Of a stretch of 27,360 bases of DNA, positions 18,769-27,360 are shown in pieces. The stretch is from a virus. Both the position numbers and the translations under genes were made by a program. The notes under the pieces are model-generated. The model worked only from the letters and a program-made list of their open reading frames with translations. It was not told the DNA's origin and made no database searches. Numbering within the stretch: the stretch's first letter is position 1; each line of letters opens with the position of its first letter. The stretch spans positions 1 to 27,360 of IMG/VR virus record IMGVR_UViG_3300025102_000226. One strand, 5' to 3'.

Positions 18769-19377
18769 ATGGCAGTAACTAAAGTAGATATAGCATCAAG
18801 AGCGTTAGTATTAGTAGGAGCTAATCCTATATCTTCTTTTACTGATAACTCTACAGAAGCCTTAATTACAAATACTATTTATGAAGAAGTAGTAGAATCT
18901 ACTCTAGCAGAATCTCATTGGAGATTTGCAATGGGTCAAAAACAATTATCTTTATTAGCTGACGCTCCTACAACTAGATATGAATATGCATATCAAATGC
19001 CTAGTGATCCAGCAGTCATTACAATTATGACTGTAACTAATAATGACAATCCTATTCCCTATGCTAGATATGAAGATAAAATTTATTTAAATGGTTATGG
19101 TTCTAGTAGTAAAGTATATATGGATTATGTATTTAGACAGGATGAATCTCTGTTTCCAACATATTTTAGATTAGCTTTAATTTATAAATTAGCTAGTGCT
19201 TATGGTGGTTCTTTAGGTAGAGATGCAGACTTAATTAATTCTTATGAAACAAAAGCAGAAAGACAGTTAATCAAAGCTAGAAATATTGCTTCTCAAGAAA
19301 CTACTACACAGAAGTTAAATACTACAAGATTTATAGCTGAGAGAAGGAGCAGTCGAAGTGGACTTGTTAATTATTAA
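18769..19377 (+). CDS. Tail tubular protein A (T7 gp11-like)
   Basis: This 202-residue protein matches T7 gp11 in size (196 residues) and pattern. It opens with KVDIASRALVLVGANPISSF, followed by EEVVESTLAESHWRFAMGQK, the YEYAYQMPSDPAVI segment and the C-terminal helix YETKAERQLIKARNIASQE. It forms the ring that links portal and tail nozzle. It begins directly after the stop of the repeat protein and overlaps tail tubular B by one base, as expected for partners made in fixed ratio. Confidence 0.92.
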   Translation: MAVTKVDIASRALVLVGANPISSFTDNSTEALITNTIYEEVVESTLAESHWRFAMGQKQLSLLADAPTTRYEYAYQMPSDPAVITIMTVTNNDNPIPYARYEDKIYLNGYGSSSKVYMDYVFRQDESLFPTYFRLALIYKLASAYGGSLGRDADLINSYETKAERQLIKARNIASQETTTQKLNTTRFIAERRSSRSGLVNY

Positions 19378-21593
19378 TGCCAAGAAAAGTCAGACAAGTA
19401 TTTACCAACTTCTCAGCTGGAGAACTTAACCCTTTACTTAACGCAAGGACAGATGCTAAAGCATATTTTGAAGGTGCTAGACAATGCAAGAACTGGTATC
19501 TTTTAGATGAAGGTGGTGTTATGCGTAGACCAGCTACACAATTTACAGCAGAACTACCAGCAGAATCTAGAATCATTCCTTTTATTTTTGCAGAAGATGA
19601 AGTAGCAATTTTTGCTTTATCTAATAATAGACTAGATGTTTATAATTCTAGTGGTACTGCAATATCAGCTAACATTACAAGTAATTGTAATTGGACTACA
19701 TCACAACTATTTGAATTAAGTTATGCTCAGTTTGCTGATACTGTATTTATCTGTCATAGAAATAATCCTATTGTTCAAATAAAAAGAACTGGTGCTTCTG
19801 CATTTTCAGTAAGTCTATATTCTTTTGAAACTAATGATGATGTAACTGTAGGTGGTGTAAGTAAAACCTTACAACCTTTTTATAAATATGCTGATTCTAG
19901 CGTTACTGTTACTTTATCTGCTCACGCTACTGGTACAGGAAGAACATTAACTGCAAGTGCTGATGCTTTTAGTGCTTCTTATGTAAACACATATTTGAAA
20001 GTTAATGGTAAACAATGTTTTGTTACTGGCTATACGAGTGCAACTGTAGTTACAGTTACAGTATTAGAAGATACTGTTACTGTTGGTCCTCATGCAGATT
20101 GGCAAGAACAATTAATTTCTACTGTTAGAGGGTTCCCTCAAGCAGTTACATTCCATGATAATAGAATTTGGTTTGGTGGAGTAAGAGATAATCCTTCATC
20201 TGTTATTGCTTCTGAAATAGGAGCATACTTTAGTTTTGATTTAGGTACAGGATTAGCTAATGAAGGTATTAATGTTAATATTACTGCTGATACTGTAAAT
20301 GAAATAAGACATTTTATATCTGGTAGAAATTTACAAATATTTACTGATTCTGGTGAATACTATATTCCTCAAAGTACAGATAGTGCAATTACACCAGCAA
20401 GTATTTCTTTCCTTAGACAAACACCTTATGGATGTAATAGAGCAAAGCCAACTCCTTTTGATGGTGCTACTATTTTTACATCTAAAAATGGCAAGTCAAT
20501 TCGTGAGTATGTTTTTTCTGATTTAGAACAAGCATATAAATCTAATAGTATTTCTGTACTGTCATCCCAAGTAATTGATAATCCTAAAGATATTACAATG
20601 ATGACTGGTAATGAAGAAAGACCAGAGCAATTTGCTTACTTCCTTAATAGTGGTACTACATTAGATGGTCAAATAGGTGTCTTTCATAGTATTAGAGATG
20701 AAAAAATAGCTGGTTGGACTATTTGGAATACTAAAACAAATGATAAATTTCATAGCATAACATCTGTTAATGAGTTTTTATTTGTAGTTACTAAAAGAAT
20801 ATTACCTTCTGGAACTAAATATTTATTAGAAAAATTTGCTAATGATGATTCTATAACAGTAGATTGTAGTACAACTACGACAGTATTCCAAAAAGGATCA
20901 CCAGCTGTAAAAGGTGGTAGCCAATCAGGAACAACTCTTTTAATAGATGGCATTACTACTGCTCCAGCTATACAAGAAACATTTACCATTGCTGGGAATG
21001 CCACAGAATATACTATACAAGCTGTAACTAATACTGCTACAAATGAATACAATTTACAATTAGATAAAACTTTAGCTGCTACTCCTTCAGATAATGCTGT
21101 AATTACTATTGTAAAAGGTTTTATACATACTGTTAATAGTATTTATGAACAAAATAATATAATTGAAGCTGTTTTTGGCAATGGTGCTTTAGGATCATAT
21201 ACTGTTGGAGCTTCTAATAGAATTACTTTAGATAATGCTCCACAACCTACAGGCGTTAGAGTAGGATATAATTTTACGCCTATATTAGAAACAATGCCTA
21301 TAGACAAAGAAATTGATACTGGACCATTGACAGGACAGCCAAGAAGGATTAATAAAGCTATAATAGATATTTCAGGGGGATTAGATGTAACAATGAAAGC
21401 TGCTGACTTAACATCCAAAGAGTTAATTATACAACAAGCAGATTTTAATATTGGTACAGATTTATCATCAGTAGGTGGTAAAAAAGAATTTACCTTTCTG
21501 GGATATAGTAAATCACCAACAATAACAATATCGCAAGATAGTCCTCTACCTCTAAAGGTATTAGGATTAGCAATGGAGATACAATTTGCATGA
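19377..21593 (+). CDS. Tail tubular protein B (T7 gp12-like nozzle)
   Basis: The 738-residue protein starts with VRQVFTNFSAGELNPLLNAR, TDAKAYFEGARQCKNWYLLD and EGGVMRRPATQF, the hallmark opening of podovirus nozzle and stabilisation proteins. Further on it has FPQAVTFHDNRIWFGGVRDN, FDLGTGLANEG and FLRQTPYGCNRAKPTPF. It is close to T7 gp12 in length (794). It forms the tail tube tip that contacts the cell and gates DNA release. It overlaps neighbours by one base (upstream) and four bases (downstream). Confidence 0.92.
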   Translation: MPRKVRQVFTNFSAGELNPLLNARTDAKAYFEGARQCKNWYLLDEGGVMRRPATQFTAELPAESRIIPFIFAEDEVAIFALSNNRLDVYNSSGTAISANITSNCNWTTSQLFELSYAQFADTVFICHRNNPIVQIKRTGASAFSVSLYSFETNDDVTVGGVSKTLQPFYKYADSSVTVTLSAHATGTGRTLTASADAFSASYVNTYLKVNGKQCFVTGYTSATVVTVTVLEDTVTVGPHADWQEQLISTVRGFPQAVTFHDNRIWFGGVRDNPSSVIASEIGAYFSFDLGTGLANEGINVNITADTVNEIRHFISGRNLQIFTDSGEYYIPQSTDSAITPASISFLRQTPYGCNRAKPTPFDGATIFTSKNGKSIREYVFSDLEQAYKSNSISVLSSQVIDNPKDITMMTGNEERPEQFAYFLNSGTTLDGQIGVFHSIRDEKIAGWTIWNTKTNDKFHSITSVNEFLFVVTKRILPSGTKYLLEKFANDDSITVDCSTTTTVFQKGSPAVKGGSQSGTTLLIDGITTAPAIQETFTIAGNATEYTIQAVTNTATNEYNLQLDKTLAATPSDNAVITIVKGFIHTVNSIYEQNNIIEAVFGNGALGSYTVGASNRITLDNAPQPTGVRVGYNFTPILETMPIDKEIDTGPLTGQPRRINKAIIDISGGLDVTMKAADLTSKELIIQQADFNIGTDLSSVGGKKEFTFLGYSKSPTITISQDSPLPLKVLGLAMEIQFA

Positions 21594-22039
21594 CCGCTAA
21601 TGCTGCAACATTAATGTTAATATCATCTGGAGTAGCAGCTGTAGGAACATTATCATCTATGAGATCGCAACAAGCTGCACTCAATAGAGAAAATTATAGA
21701 TTAGAAACAGAATCAAAGATGGCTGAACTAGCAGCTATTCAAGAAGAAAATGCTAGAAATATATATGCTCAAAAAGAAATAGCTAATAATTTAGCTTATC
21801 AATCTATAGCTGGGTATGCAGATGATAGTATGTCTTTTCTAAATATGAACAAACAAGTTATATCTAATAGAAATAAAGATATATCAGATATTAGATTAAT
21901 GGGTAAATCTGTTGATTTAAAATATAGACAAATGGCATTTGAGAACCAAGCTAAAATGGATGCAGTTACTTTTGGTGGCTATACTTCTGCTATAGCTGGG
22001 TTAGTCAATGGATATGGAAATTATAAATATTATAGCTAA
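21590..22039 (+). CDS. Internal virion protein, T7 gp14-like
   Basis: The 149-residue protein has an N-terminal hydrophobic segment (AATLMLISSGVAAVGTLSSM) and a long Ala/Gln/Glu-rich helix (RSQQAALNRENYRLETESKM, then AELAAIQEENARNIYAQKE). It ends with a short Gly/Tyr-rich part (SAIAGLVNGYGNYKYYS). This is the layout of T7 gp14, an ejected core protein that forms a pore in the outer membrane. The call leans on position: after nozzle, before two large internal proteins. It starts 4 bases inside the previous gene (ATGA). Confidence 0.75.
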   Translation: MTANAATLMLISSGVAAVGTLSSMRSQQAALNRENYRLETESKMAELAAIQEENARNIYAQKEIANNLAYQSIAGYADDSMSFLNMNKQVISNRNKDISDIRLMGKSVDLKYRQMAFENQAKMDAVTFGGYTSAIAGLVNGYGNYKYYS

Positions 22040-24204
22040 TGGCACTTACATCAGGCGAAAAACAAAATAAAGCAACAGTTAGTTCTATACAAAGTAGAAT
22101 GGGTGTTGTTGATGCCTATGGCGAAGATGCTATAGGTTTAGCAGCAAAAAATGCTTCTGCTGTTATAGATGTATTTGCAGAAAGAGAAGCTAACAAAGAA
22201 GAAGTAGCATACAAAACTGATTTAAAATTAAAATCAAGACAAACTTTATTAGAACTTTCTAGAACACATTATGATGATCCAGATGGTTTTACTAAAGCAA
22301 CTAATAGCTACATTAATACTTTAGTAGAAAAAGCTCCTAATAGATTTAAAGATTATGCTAAATCATTTACTGGCAATATAGCTTTTGAATATGGAGATAA
22401 AATATTTCAAGAAGCTAAAGCACAGAAAGATGTTTTAGTATTAGATAGTTTTAATACTAATCATAGTGATTTTATTTCACAAAGAAATACATCAATAATG
22501 AATTTAAGCCCTGATGAAATGCAATCATACTGGACTGAAAATTTATTACCTGAAATTTCAGATACTATGGTTGATTATGAAAAATTATATAATTCTTATC
22601 CAGCTGCTATACAACAGCAATTAGCACAATCATATGGTACTCCTGATAGTGTAGATGCAAATGGTAATGTAATACAAGGAACATTTAACAAAACTCTTTT
22701 AATGGGATTTGAAACACAAAGATTAATTAGTTTAGCTAAACAAGATTTAGATGCAGCACAATTGGCAGACAGTTTGTTTATACAAAGTGCTGGTGGTATA
22801 CCAGAAAATTATATAACAGAAGTATCTAAAATTAATGCTGAATTACAAAAATGGGGTATGAACTATTTAGATAATCCCTTACATGATACAGATGATGCTA
22901 GTGTATATAAAGATACTAATAGAGAAGAAAGAGCAGTTATATCTACTGCTGTTAATGAGTATATACAATCATGGAATAGTGCTAATGAAAAAAATGTAAA
23001 AAAACAACAAATAATATTAGATCAAAATAAAGAAGATGTTGTAAAGAATACTATTGCTGGAATGAGAGATGGTGAAATTTATGATGAAAAACAATTAAGA
23101 GTTTTAGCTACTAAAAATGGTTTAACAGAAGACCAATTAGGTAGATTAATGAAAGAAAATTACAAAATGGAAGCTATAAAAGATGTTAGTAGTCAAATTA
23201 GTATTTTTGAAGATGGTAAAGTTTTAAGTAAAATGAATCAATTTGATGTTAATAATTTAATTAATAATAGAACAAAAACTTTAAAAAATCTTGGAGTAGA
23301 TATTGATGAAGAAACATTAAAAGATGAAGCTATGATGCAACAAATGTATGAATTAATTAATATTGAGTTTCCAGACATGACTAGATTAATGTTTAATAAT
23401 ATGGATTTATCTACAGTAAGTGAAAGTGGAGCTGCACAAAACAATTTATTTTTAACTTCTCTTTTAGAATTATCAAAAACATATGGAGCAGTACCAGATA
23501 AATTAGAAAGTTATTTTAGTAGTGCTGGAACTTTTAATTATGAAGTACAAGCAGATAGAACAGAACTTAGAAATATGGCTGAATTTGCAAATAATTTAAA
23601 TTTAACTAAAGGACAACCACTTGCTTTTAGTGATAGTGAAGCAAATAAAACTTTTGCTAATCTTGTTGAATTGCATAAAGAGTTTCAAAAAGTAGGTAGA
23701 TTAGATTTAAAATTAGCTAATAGAACTGAAAAAGAAATTAATGATATTTTAGGAGTAAATACTATTGGTCAATACGAAGCATTAATTGTAGAAAAATGGG
23801 TTAGTCAAGTATACCCACAACAAACAGTTTTAGATGAAAAGATTGAACATATGAATAATGTTATTGAAGATAATAATTTAAAATTTGATAAAATGATGGA
23901 AGATTTTTTTGAAGATGAACAAGAAGATGGTCCGTGGTGGGGTTTTGGATTTTCCGATACAGATTTATTAACAGGCAATAATGAATTTAATATTATGGGT
24001 AGAGATAATCAATTAGAACCTTCTTTTCAATTAGTTATGCAAGAAGCAGAAGAAATGATTAAAGTAAGTGTAGCTAGTATGTTTAGTAATGATAATTATA
24101 ATATTAATATGACACCAGATTCTTTAAAAAAAGCATATAAAAAACAATTACCCTATATTCTAAATACTATTAGAAGTATGGGATATGGATATGATGAAAA
24201 TTAA
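22039..24204 (+). CDS. Large internal virion protein, T7 gp15-like by position and size
   Basis: The 721-residue protein is helical, acidic and Asn/Asp/Glu-rich (for example LIVEKWVSQVYPQQTVLDEK), with no recognisable catalytic motif. Its size and place (T7 gp15 is 747 residues, between gp14 and gp16) argue that it is the second ejection protein, which with its partners forms the conduit through the periplasm. An early segment, KATVSSIQSRMGVVDAYGED, is typical of the N-terminus of such proteins. It overlaps both neighbours by one base. Sequence evidence alone would not identify it. Confidence 0.7.
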   Translation: MALTSGEKQNKATVSSIQSRMGVVDAYGEDAIGLAAKNASAVIDVFAEREANKEEVAYKTDLKLKSRQTLLELSRTHYDDPDGFTKATNSYINTLVEKAPNRFKDYAKSFTGNIAFEYGDKIFQEAKAQKDVLVLDSFNTNHSDFISQRNTSIMNLSPDEMQSYWTENLLPEISDTMVDYEKLYNSYPAAIQQQLAQSYGTPDSVDANGNVIQGTFNKTLLMGFETQRLISLAKQDLDAAQLADSLFIQSAGGIPENYITEVSKINAELQKWGMNYLDNPLHDTDDASVYKDTNREERAVISTAVNEYIQSWNSANEKNVKKQQIILDQNKEDVVKNTIAGMRDGEIYDEKQLRVLATKNGLTEDQLGRLMKENYKMEAIKDVSSQISIFEDGKVLSKMNQFDVNNLINNRTKTLKNLGVDIDEETLKDEAMMQQMYELINIEFPDMTRLMFNNMDLSTVSESGAAQNNLFLTSLLELSKTYGAVPDKLESYFSSAGTFNYEVQADRTELRNMAEFANNLNLTKGQPLAFSDSEANKTFANLVELHKEFQKVGRLDLKLANRTEKEINDILGVNTIGQYEALIVEKWVSQVYPQQTVLDEKIEHMNNVIEDNNLKFDKMMEDFFEDEQEDGPWWGFGFSDTDLLTGNNEFNIMGRDNQLEPSFQLVMQEAEEMIKVSVASMFSNDNYNINMTPDSLKKAYKKQLPYILNTIRSMGYGYDEN

Positions 24205-25751
24205 TGGCTACAGAATTAGTTAAATATCCTATGTATAATACCTATACTAAAAAAGGTATGAGTGTTGATGAAATTAAAACAGACGCTACTATGACTATTA
24301 TAAATAGAGGTTTAAATTTAAGTGATGGAGAAAGAGCAGCATTAGGTCTTAGCTCTGATTTTTTTACAGCTGAAAATATTTTAGGAATGATGGATAATAA
24401 AAGAATTAGATTTGATTATGATCCAGCTAGTATAGGAGATCCAACCTATAGAATATCAATAGATACAGATGGTGATGGTATTTTTATGGCATTAAATAAT
24501 CCTAATGATCCTGATGCATCTTTTAAACCAGAAGCTAACAGAGAACTAAATTCATCATTAACATTAAGTGGTGTAAGAGCTGAGTTTCAAAATGAAGCAT
24601 GGCAAAATTGGAGTTCACAAAATATTGCAGCACAAACATTTTTTAAAACATATGGTTTTGCTGATGTAGAAGAACAACCATTAGTTATGCAAACTTTAAA
24701 AGGAATGTTTAATCTTGTTTATAATGGTTATAACAAAGGAAAAAATGGAATAGAAGATTTAGGTAGAATGTTTAATGATATTGAATGGCTACCTGATGTT
24801 AGTATTGATATGAATACTGTAGAAAGACAATTACAAGAAAATCAAATTGCTTTTCTAACATATCAAGAACAAAAACAAGCTGGAGTATTTGATGATAATC
24901 TAGCTTCACAATTTGAAGGTAAGGAGCAAACAGGTATGGGATATCAAAATACAGCAACTAATTTACTTATGGATTCTGTTACAAAACAAGAAGGTGGATT
25001 TTATGCACAAGCATATGATTCTGGTTTCACAGGAGATAGAAATAAAACATTTAATGTTGGAACAAGAGCTGGTGGTGGTGGTCCAGTAGAAATGGCTGCT
25101 CAAGATAGTAAAATACAAAAAGCAGAATATGATCTTATGAAATCAGATAATGGCGATCCTACTATTGGAACTGGATTATCTTTAAAAGATCCTACTGTTA
25201 TTAAAGAATTAACAAACTTAGGTTATGATATTGAAAAATTAATGACTGGTGAAGAAACAATTACAAGAGAAGTTAATAACATTGTAATGATGAAAATGTT
25301 AGATGATAAATTACAAATGGTAAAAAATATTACTGGTATTGATGATTTAACTTCTAACAAAAATGCATATCTTGCAGTAGCATTAGTTAAATTAGCTTAT
25401 AATAGTTCTACATGGATTGGACCAAGATTCCAAGAAGCATTAAAAAACTTTATAGAAACTGGAGATATGAAATATATTGGCAACTTTGGTAGTTATAAAG
25501 AAGGAACAGATGAGTTTTACTCAGGATCAACTGCTGCTCAAGTAAAACAATATGAACCAGCTTTATTAAATGAATTATGGAATGATGCAGAAGGTCAAGC
25601 TGCAATAGGATATGGTGGTTTCAGAACTATGATGAGAGATGTATCTGGGTTTATATCTGCATGGTCGCAAGGACAAATGACATATTTCCCAGATTTACAA
25701 AAAGTAACATCTCCACAAATTAGTAAAAAAAGTAAGTCTGTATTAGATTAA
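24204..25751 (+). CDS. Virion protein with a GH24-like lysozyme region (ejection module)
   Basis: The 515-residue protein has an N-terminal region of unknown fold (1-250) and then a T4-lysozyme-like segment. VTKQEGGFYAQAYDSG (259-274) places E263 and D272 nine residues apart, the same spacing as catalytic E11 and D20 of T4 lysozyme. GDPTIGTGLSL (317-327) gives the third residue T320, after an unusual insertion of about 40 residues. AVALVKLAYNSSTWIGPRFQ resembles the next conserved helices. Such a domain would cut peptidoglycan during DNA entry, the job of the T7 gp16 transglycosylase domain. The insertion is the main doubt. It is coupled by one-base overlap to the gp15-like gene. Confidence 0.7.
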   Translation: MATELVKYPMYNTYTKKGMSVDEIKTDATMTIINRGLNLSDGERAALGLSSDFFTAENILGMMDNKRIRFDYDPASIGDPTYRISIDTDGDGIFMALNNPNDPDASFKPEANRELNSSLTLSGVRAEFQNEAWQNWSSQNIAAQTFFKTYGFADVEEQPLVMQTLKGMFNLVYNGYNKGKNGIEDLGRMFNDIEWLPDVSIDMNTVERQLQENQIAFLTYQEQKQAGVFDDNLASQFEGKEQTGMGYQNTATNLLMDSVTKQEGGFYAQAYDSGFTGDRNKTFNVGTRAGGGGPVEMAAQDSKIQKAEYDLMKSDNGDPTIGTGLSLKDPTVIKELTNLGYDIEKLMTGEETITREVNNIVMMKMLDDKLQMVKNITGIDDLTSNKNAYLAVALVKLAYNSSTWIGPRFQEALKNFIETGDMKYIGNFGSYKEGTDEFYSGSTAAQVKQYEPALLNELWNDAEGQAAIGYGGFRTMMRDVSGFISAWSQGQMTYFPDLQKVTSPQISKKSKSVLD

Positions 25752-25752
25752 T

Positions 25753-27360
25753 ATGGGTGATGTATCTACTATAGGAGATATAGGTGCTAGAAAACCTATT
25801 ATTAATGGTAGACCAGATCCAACAGAACCATTAAATTATTTTCAAGATGTAAGAGATGTAGGTGCTGGTTGGGCAGATGAAAATATATTTGGTCTTGGTT
25901 TTAAATTTATAGTTGATGCTAGTGTAGCTAAAGACGATACAGAATTTGTAGAAGATCCTAATTATAATATATTTAATGATTTCCAAATTAAAGGATTTGA
26001 ACCTTATGTTGGCAATTTTTTACATAGTAAAAGTGCAAAACAAACTAAAAGATTAATTACAGATTTTGTAGAAGATTCTCAAAAAGCAAATGGATCTCCA
26101 TCTTACATTGTAGGTAGAGTATTAGGTGGTTTAACAGATCCTTCTAGTTTATTTATGTTTACTAAAGGTGGTAGTTTTTTATTTACTGGTAGTAGATTAT
26201 TAAGATCAGGAAAAGTAGGTGGTTTAATAACTACTGAAGAATTTACAAAACAAGGACTAAGCGATACAAGAACATGGGAAGAAACTGCTATTATATCTGC
26301 TAGTGGTTTTTTATTACCAGCTATATTTCCAGCTATTAATAATAAATTAGCTGGTAAACAGTTTGATGATACAGCAAATAAACTAGATAACATGGACACA
26401 CATTATTCTAATAGTCAATATGTTGGTGGTGGTTTATATAAAGATGGATCTGTTGGTGCTGGTGCTACAGGACCAATTAGAACAGAAGCAGAATGGATTG
26501 CAGCCAATCAAATAAAACCTACTGGTATGGGTATACTTGGAGAAAAGTCTGGATTTACACCAATATTTAGAGTGTTAAATAAAGGTGGTTTAGATGAGCA
26601 AGATTTTATTACTACTGTATTAGAAAGTCCTTTACTAACTAAAGGTAATTTTGAAGGAGTAGTTTCTGGTGCAACTATTGAAAGAAAAATAAAATCAAGA
26701 CATTACATGATTAAAATAAGTGATGATGCAGTTATGTCTGAATACAATACTTATTTAAAAAGACTTGGCAAAAATGAACAAAATATTTTTGAGAAAACTA
26801 TTAATACTAAAATAGGTACAGGAATGAATAAAACTGGTGTAATGACACCAAGAGAATTTTCTTCTGCTGTAACTAGAGCTAGATTAGATCCTAACTTAGC
26901 AGTAGAACCAGAAGTTAGAGCTGCTGCAAAACATACTGAAGATTTATTTTATGGTCCATTGGGTAAAGAATATGCTGAATCAGAAATTTCTATTTCATGG
27001 CATACATGGCATTTAAGTCAAATAGAAAAATATATATCTTTTATGGATGGTAGTATTAAAGGAAGAAAAGCAGTAACTAATCCTAAAAAATTAGAACAGC
27101 TTAATAAACTAATTACAACAAAAAGAAAAATAGAAAATAAATTAGAATTGTTAAAGAAAGGTAAAATTTTAAGAAAAAATTATATTAATCCTTTATATAA
27201 AAGAGATGCTATTGATGCTAATCCTGAATTATTTAAAAGAATAATGCAAGAAGAATTAGAAAAACAAGGATTATCTAAGGTTATTATTGACGACATAATA
27301 GAATCTTTTATGCAATATCAACCAACTTTGCGTTTAAAAAGCATTGATGAACAATTATCA
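25753..27360 (+). CDS. Large internal virion protein, 3'-truncated by the window edge
   Basis: An open frame begins at ATG 25753, two bases after the previous stop, and runs without a stop to the window end (536 residues visible). It opens MGDVSTIGDIGARKPIINGR and contains segments such as FVEDSQKANGSPSYIVGRVL, SRLLRSGKVGGLITTEE and a hydrophobic stretch WEETAIISASGFLLPAIFPA (about 176-195). The rest is polar and helical. Size and position fit the gp16-like largest ejection protein. Regions of this kind (SxIVGRxxGxLxDPxSL) recur in large internal proteins of marine podoviruses by memory. No catalytic motif is visible in the part shown. Confidence 0.7.
   Translation, partial: MGDVSTIGDIGARKPIINGRPDPTEPLNYFQDVRDVGAGWADENIFGLGFKFIVDASVAKDDTEFVEDPNYNIFNDFQIKGFEPYVGNFLHSKSAKQTKRLITDFVEDSQKANGSPSYIVGRVLGGLTDPSSLFMFTKGGSFLFTGSRLLRSGKVGGLITTEEFTKQGLSDTRTWEETAIISASGFLLPAIFPAINNKLAGKQFDDTANKLDNMDTHYSNSQYVGGGLYKDGSVGAGATGPIRTEAEWIAANQIKPTGMGILGEKSGFTPIFRVLNKGGLDEQDFITTVLESPLLTKGNFEGVVSGATIERKIKSRHYMIKISDDAVMSEYNTYLKRLGKNEQNIFEKTINTKIGTGMNKTGVMTPREFSSAVTRARLDPNLAVEPEVRAAAKHTEDLFYGPLGKEYAESEISISWHTWHLSQIEKYISFMDGSIKGRKAVTNPKKLEQLNKLITTKRKIENKLELLKKGKILRKNYINPLYKRDAIDANPELFKRIMQEELEKQGLSKVIIDDIIESFMQYQPTLRLKSIDEQLS

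Overview
The window is AT-rich (roughly 30-33% G+C over most genes) and reads as part of a tailed, T7-like short-tailed phage genome (podovirus morphology). Portal, scaffold, major capsid protein, tail tubular proteins A and B and three or more internal virion (ejection) proteins follow each other in T7-like order and at T7-like sizes. Low G+C, very short overlaps, small Lys-rich proteins beside the terminase, and the mix of DUF932, YqaJ-type exonuclease and SSB suggest a marine phage of the kind that infects SAR11 or other small-genome marine bacteria. The host is inference. No RNA polymerase, DNA polymerase, integrase or tRNA gene is seen in the window.

Layout. (1) 2-2073, plus strand: a 5'-truncated coiled-coil gene, three small exported or membrane genes, a metallophosphoesterase, a 35-residue membrane peptide and a three-helix GTA-type holin. 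This looks like the end of a late operon (lysis and envelope). It meets the leftward genes at a 10-bp inverted repeat at 2086-2118. (2) 2132-5158, minus strand: SSB, small basic and zinc-binding-like proteins, a Rad52/ERF/Sak-like annealing protein, a winged-helix protein, a YqaJ-type exonuclease, two unknowns and an XRE-type regulator. Together these form a recombination and regulation module. (3) 5165-5424: a 260-base gap with possible operator repeats and a possible plus-strand small RNA. (4) 5425-7451, minus strand: a DUF932 protein, coiled-coil proteins and small unknowns, including a 28-residue membrane peptide at 7365-7451. (5) 7452-7621: four to five hairpins in a row. (6) 7622-8158, minus strand: a coiled-coil protein.

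(7) 8159-8903 is the most striking part. It is a 745-base divergence region without a gene. It is richer in G+C than its surroundings and full of nested long-range inverted repeats, a duplicated hairpin module and a three-way junction, with G-U pairs that favour a plus-strand RNA. I read 8230-8815 as a candidate large structured noncoding RNA. (8) 8904-25751 and on to the window end, plus strand: small terminase (unusually G+C-rich), a zinc-finger-like peptide, small basic proteins (two resembling DUF5872 and DUF6321), large terminase, a papain-like fold protein, portal, a Bbp19-like protein, scaffold, capsid, a small beta-rich protein, a Lys-rich repeat protein, tail tubular A and B, and ejection proteins. 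One ejection protein carries a GH24-like lysozyme region. The last gene runs off the window.

How it works together: leftward early genes (DNA recombination and regulation) and rightward late genes (packaging, head, tail, ejection) diverge from the structured region at about 8.2-8.9 kb, which may also hold the origin or packaging signals. The genes at 2-2073 most likely belong to the end of the late operon on a circular or permuted map. Products are called from motifs and gene order only; no database search was possible.
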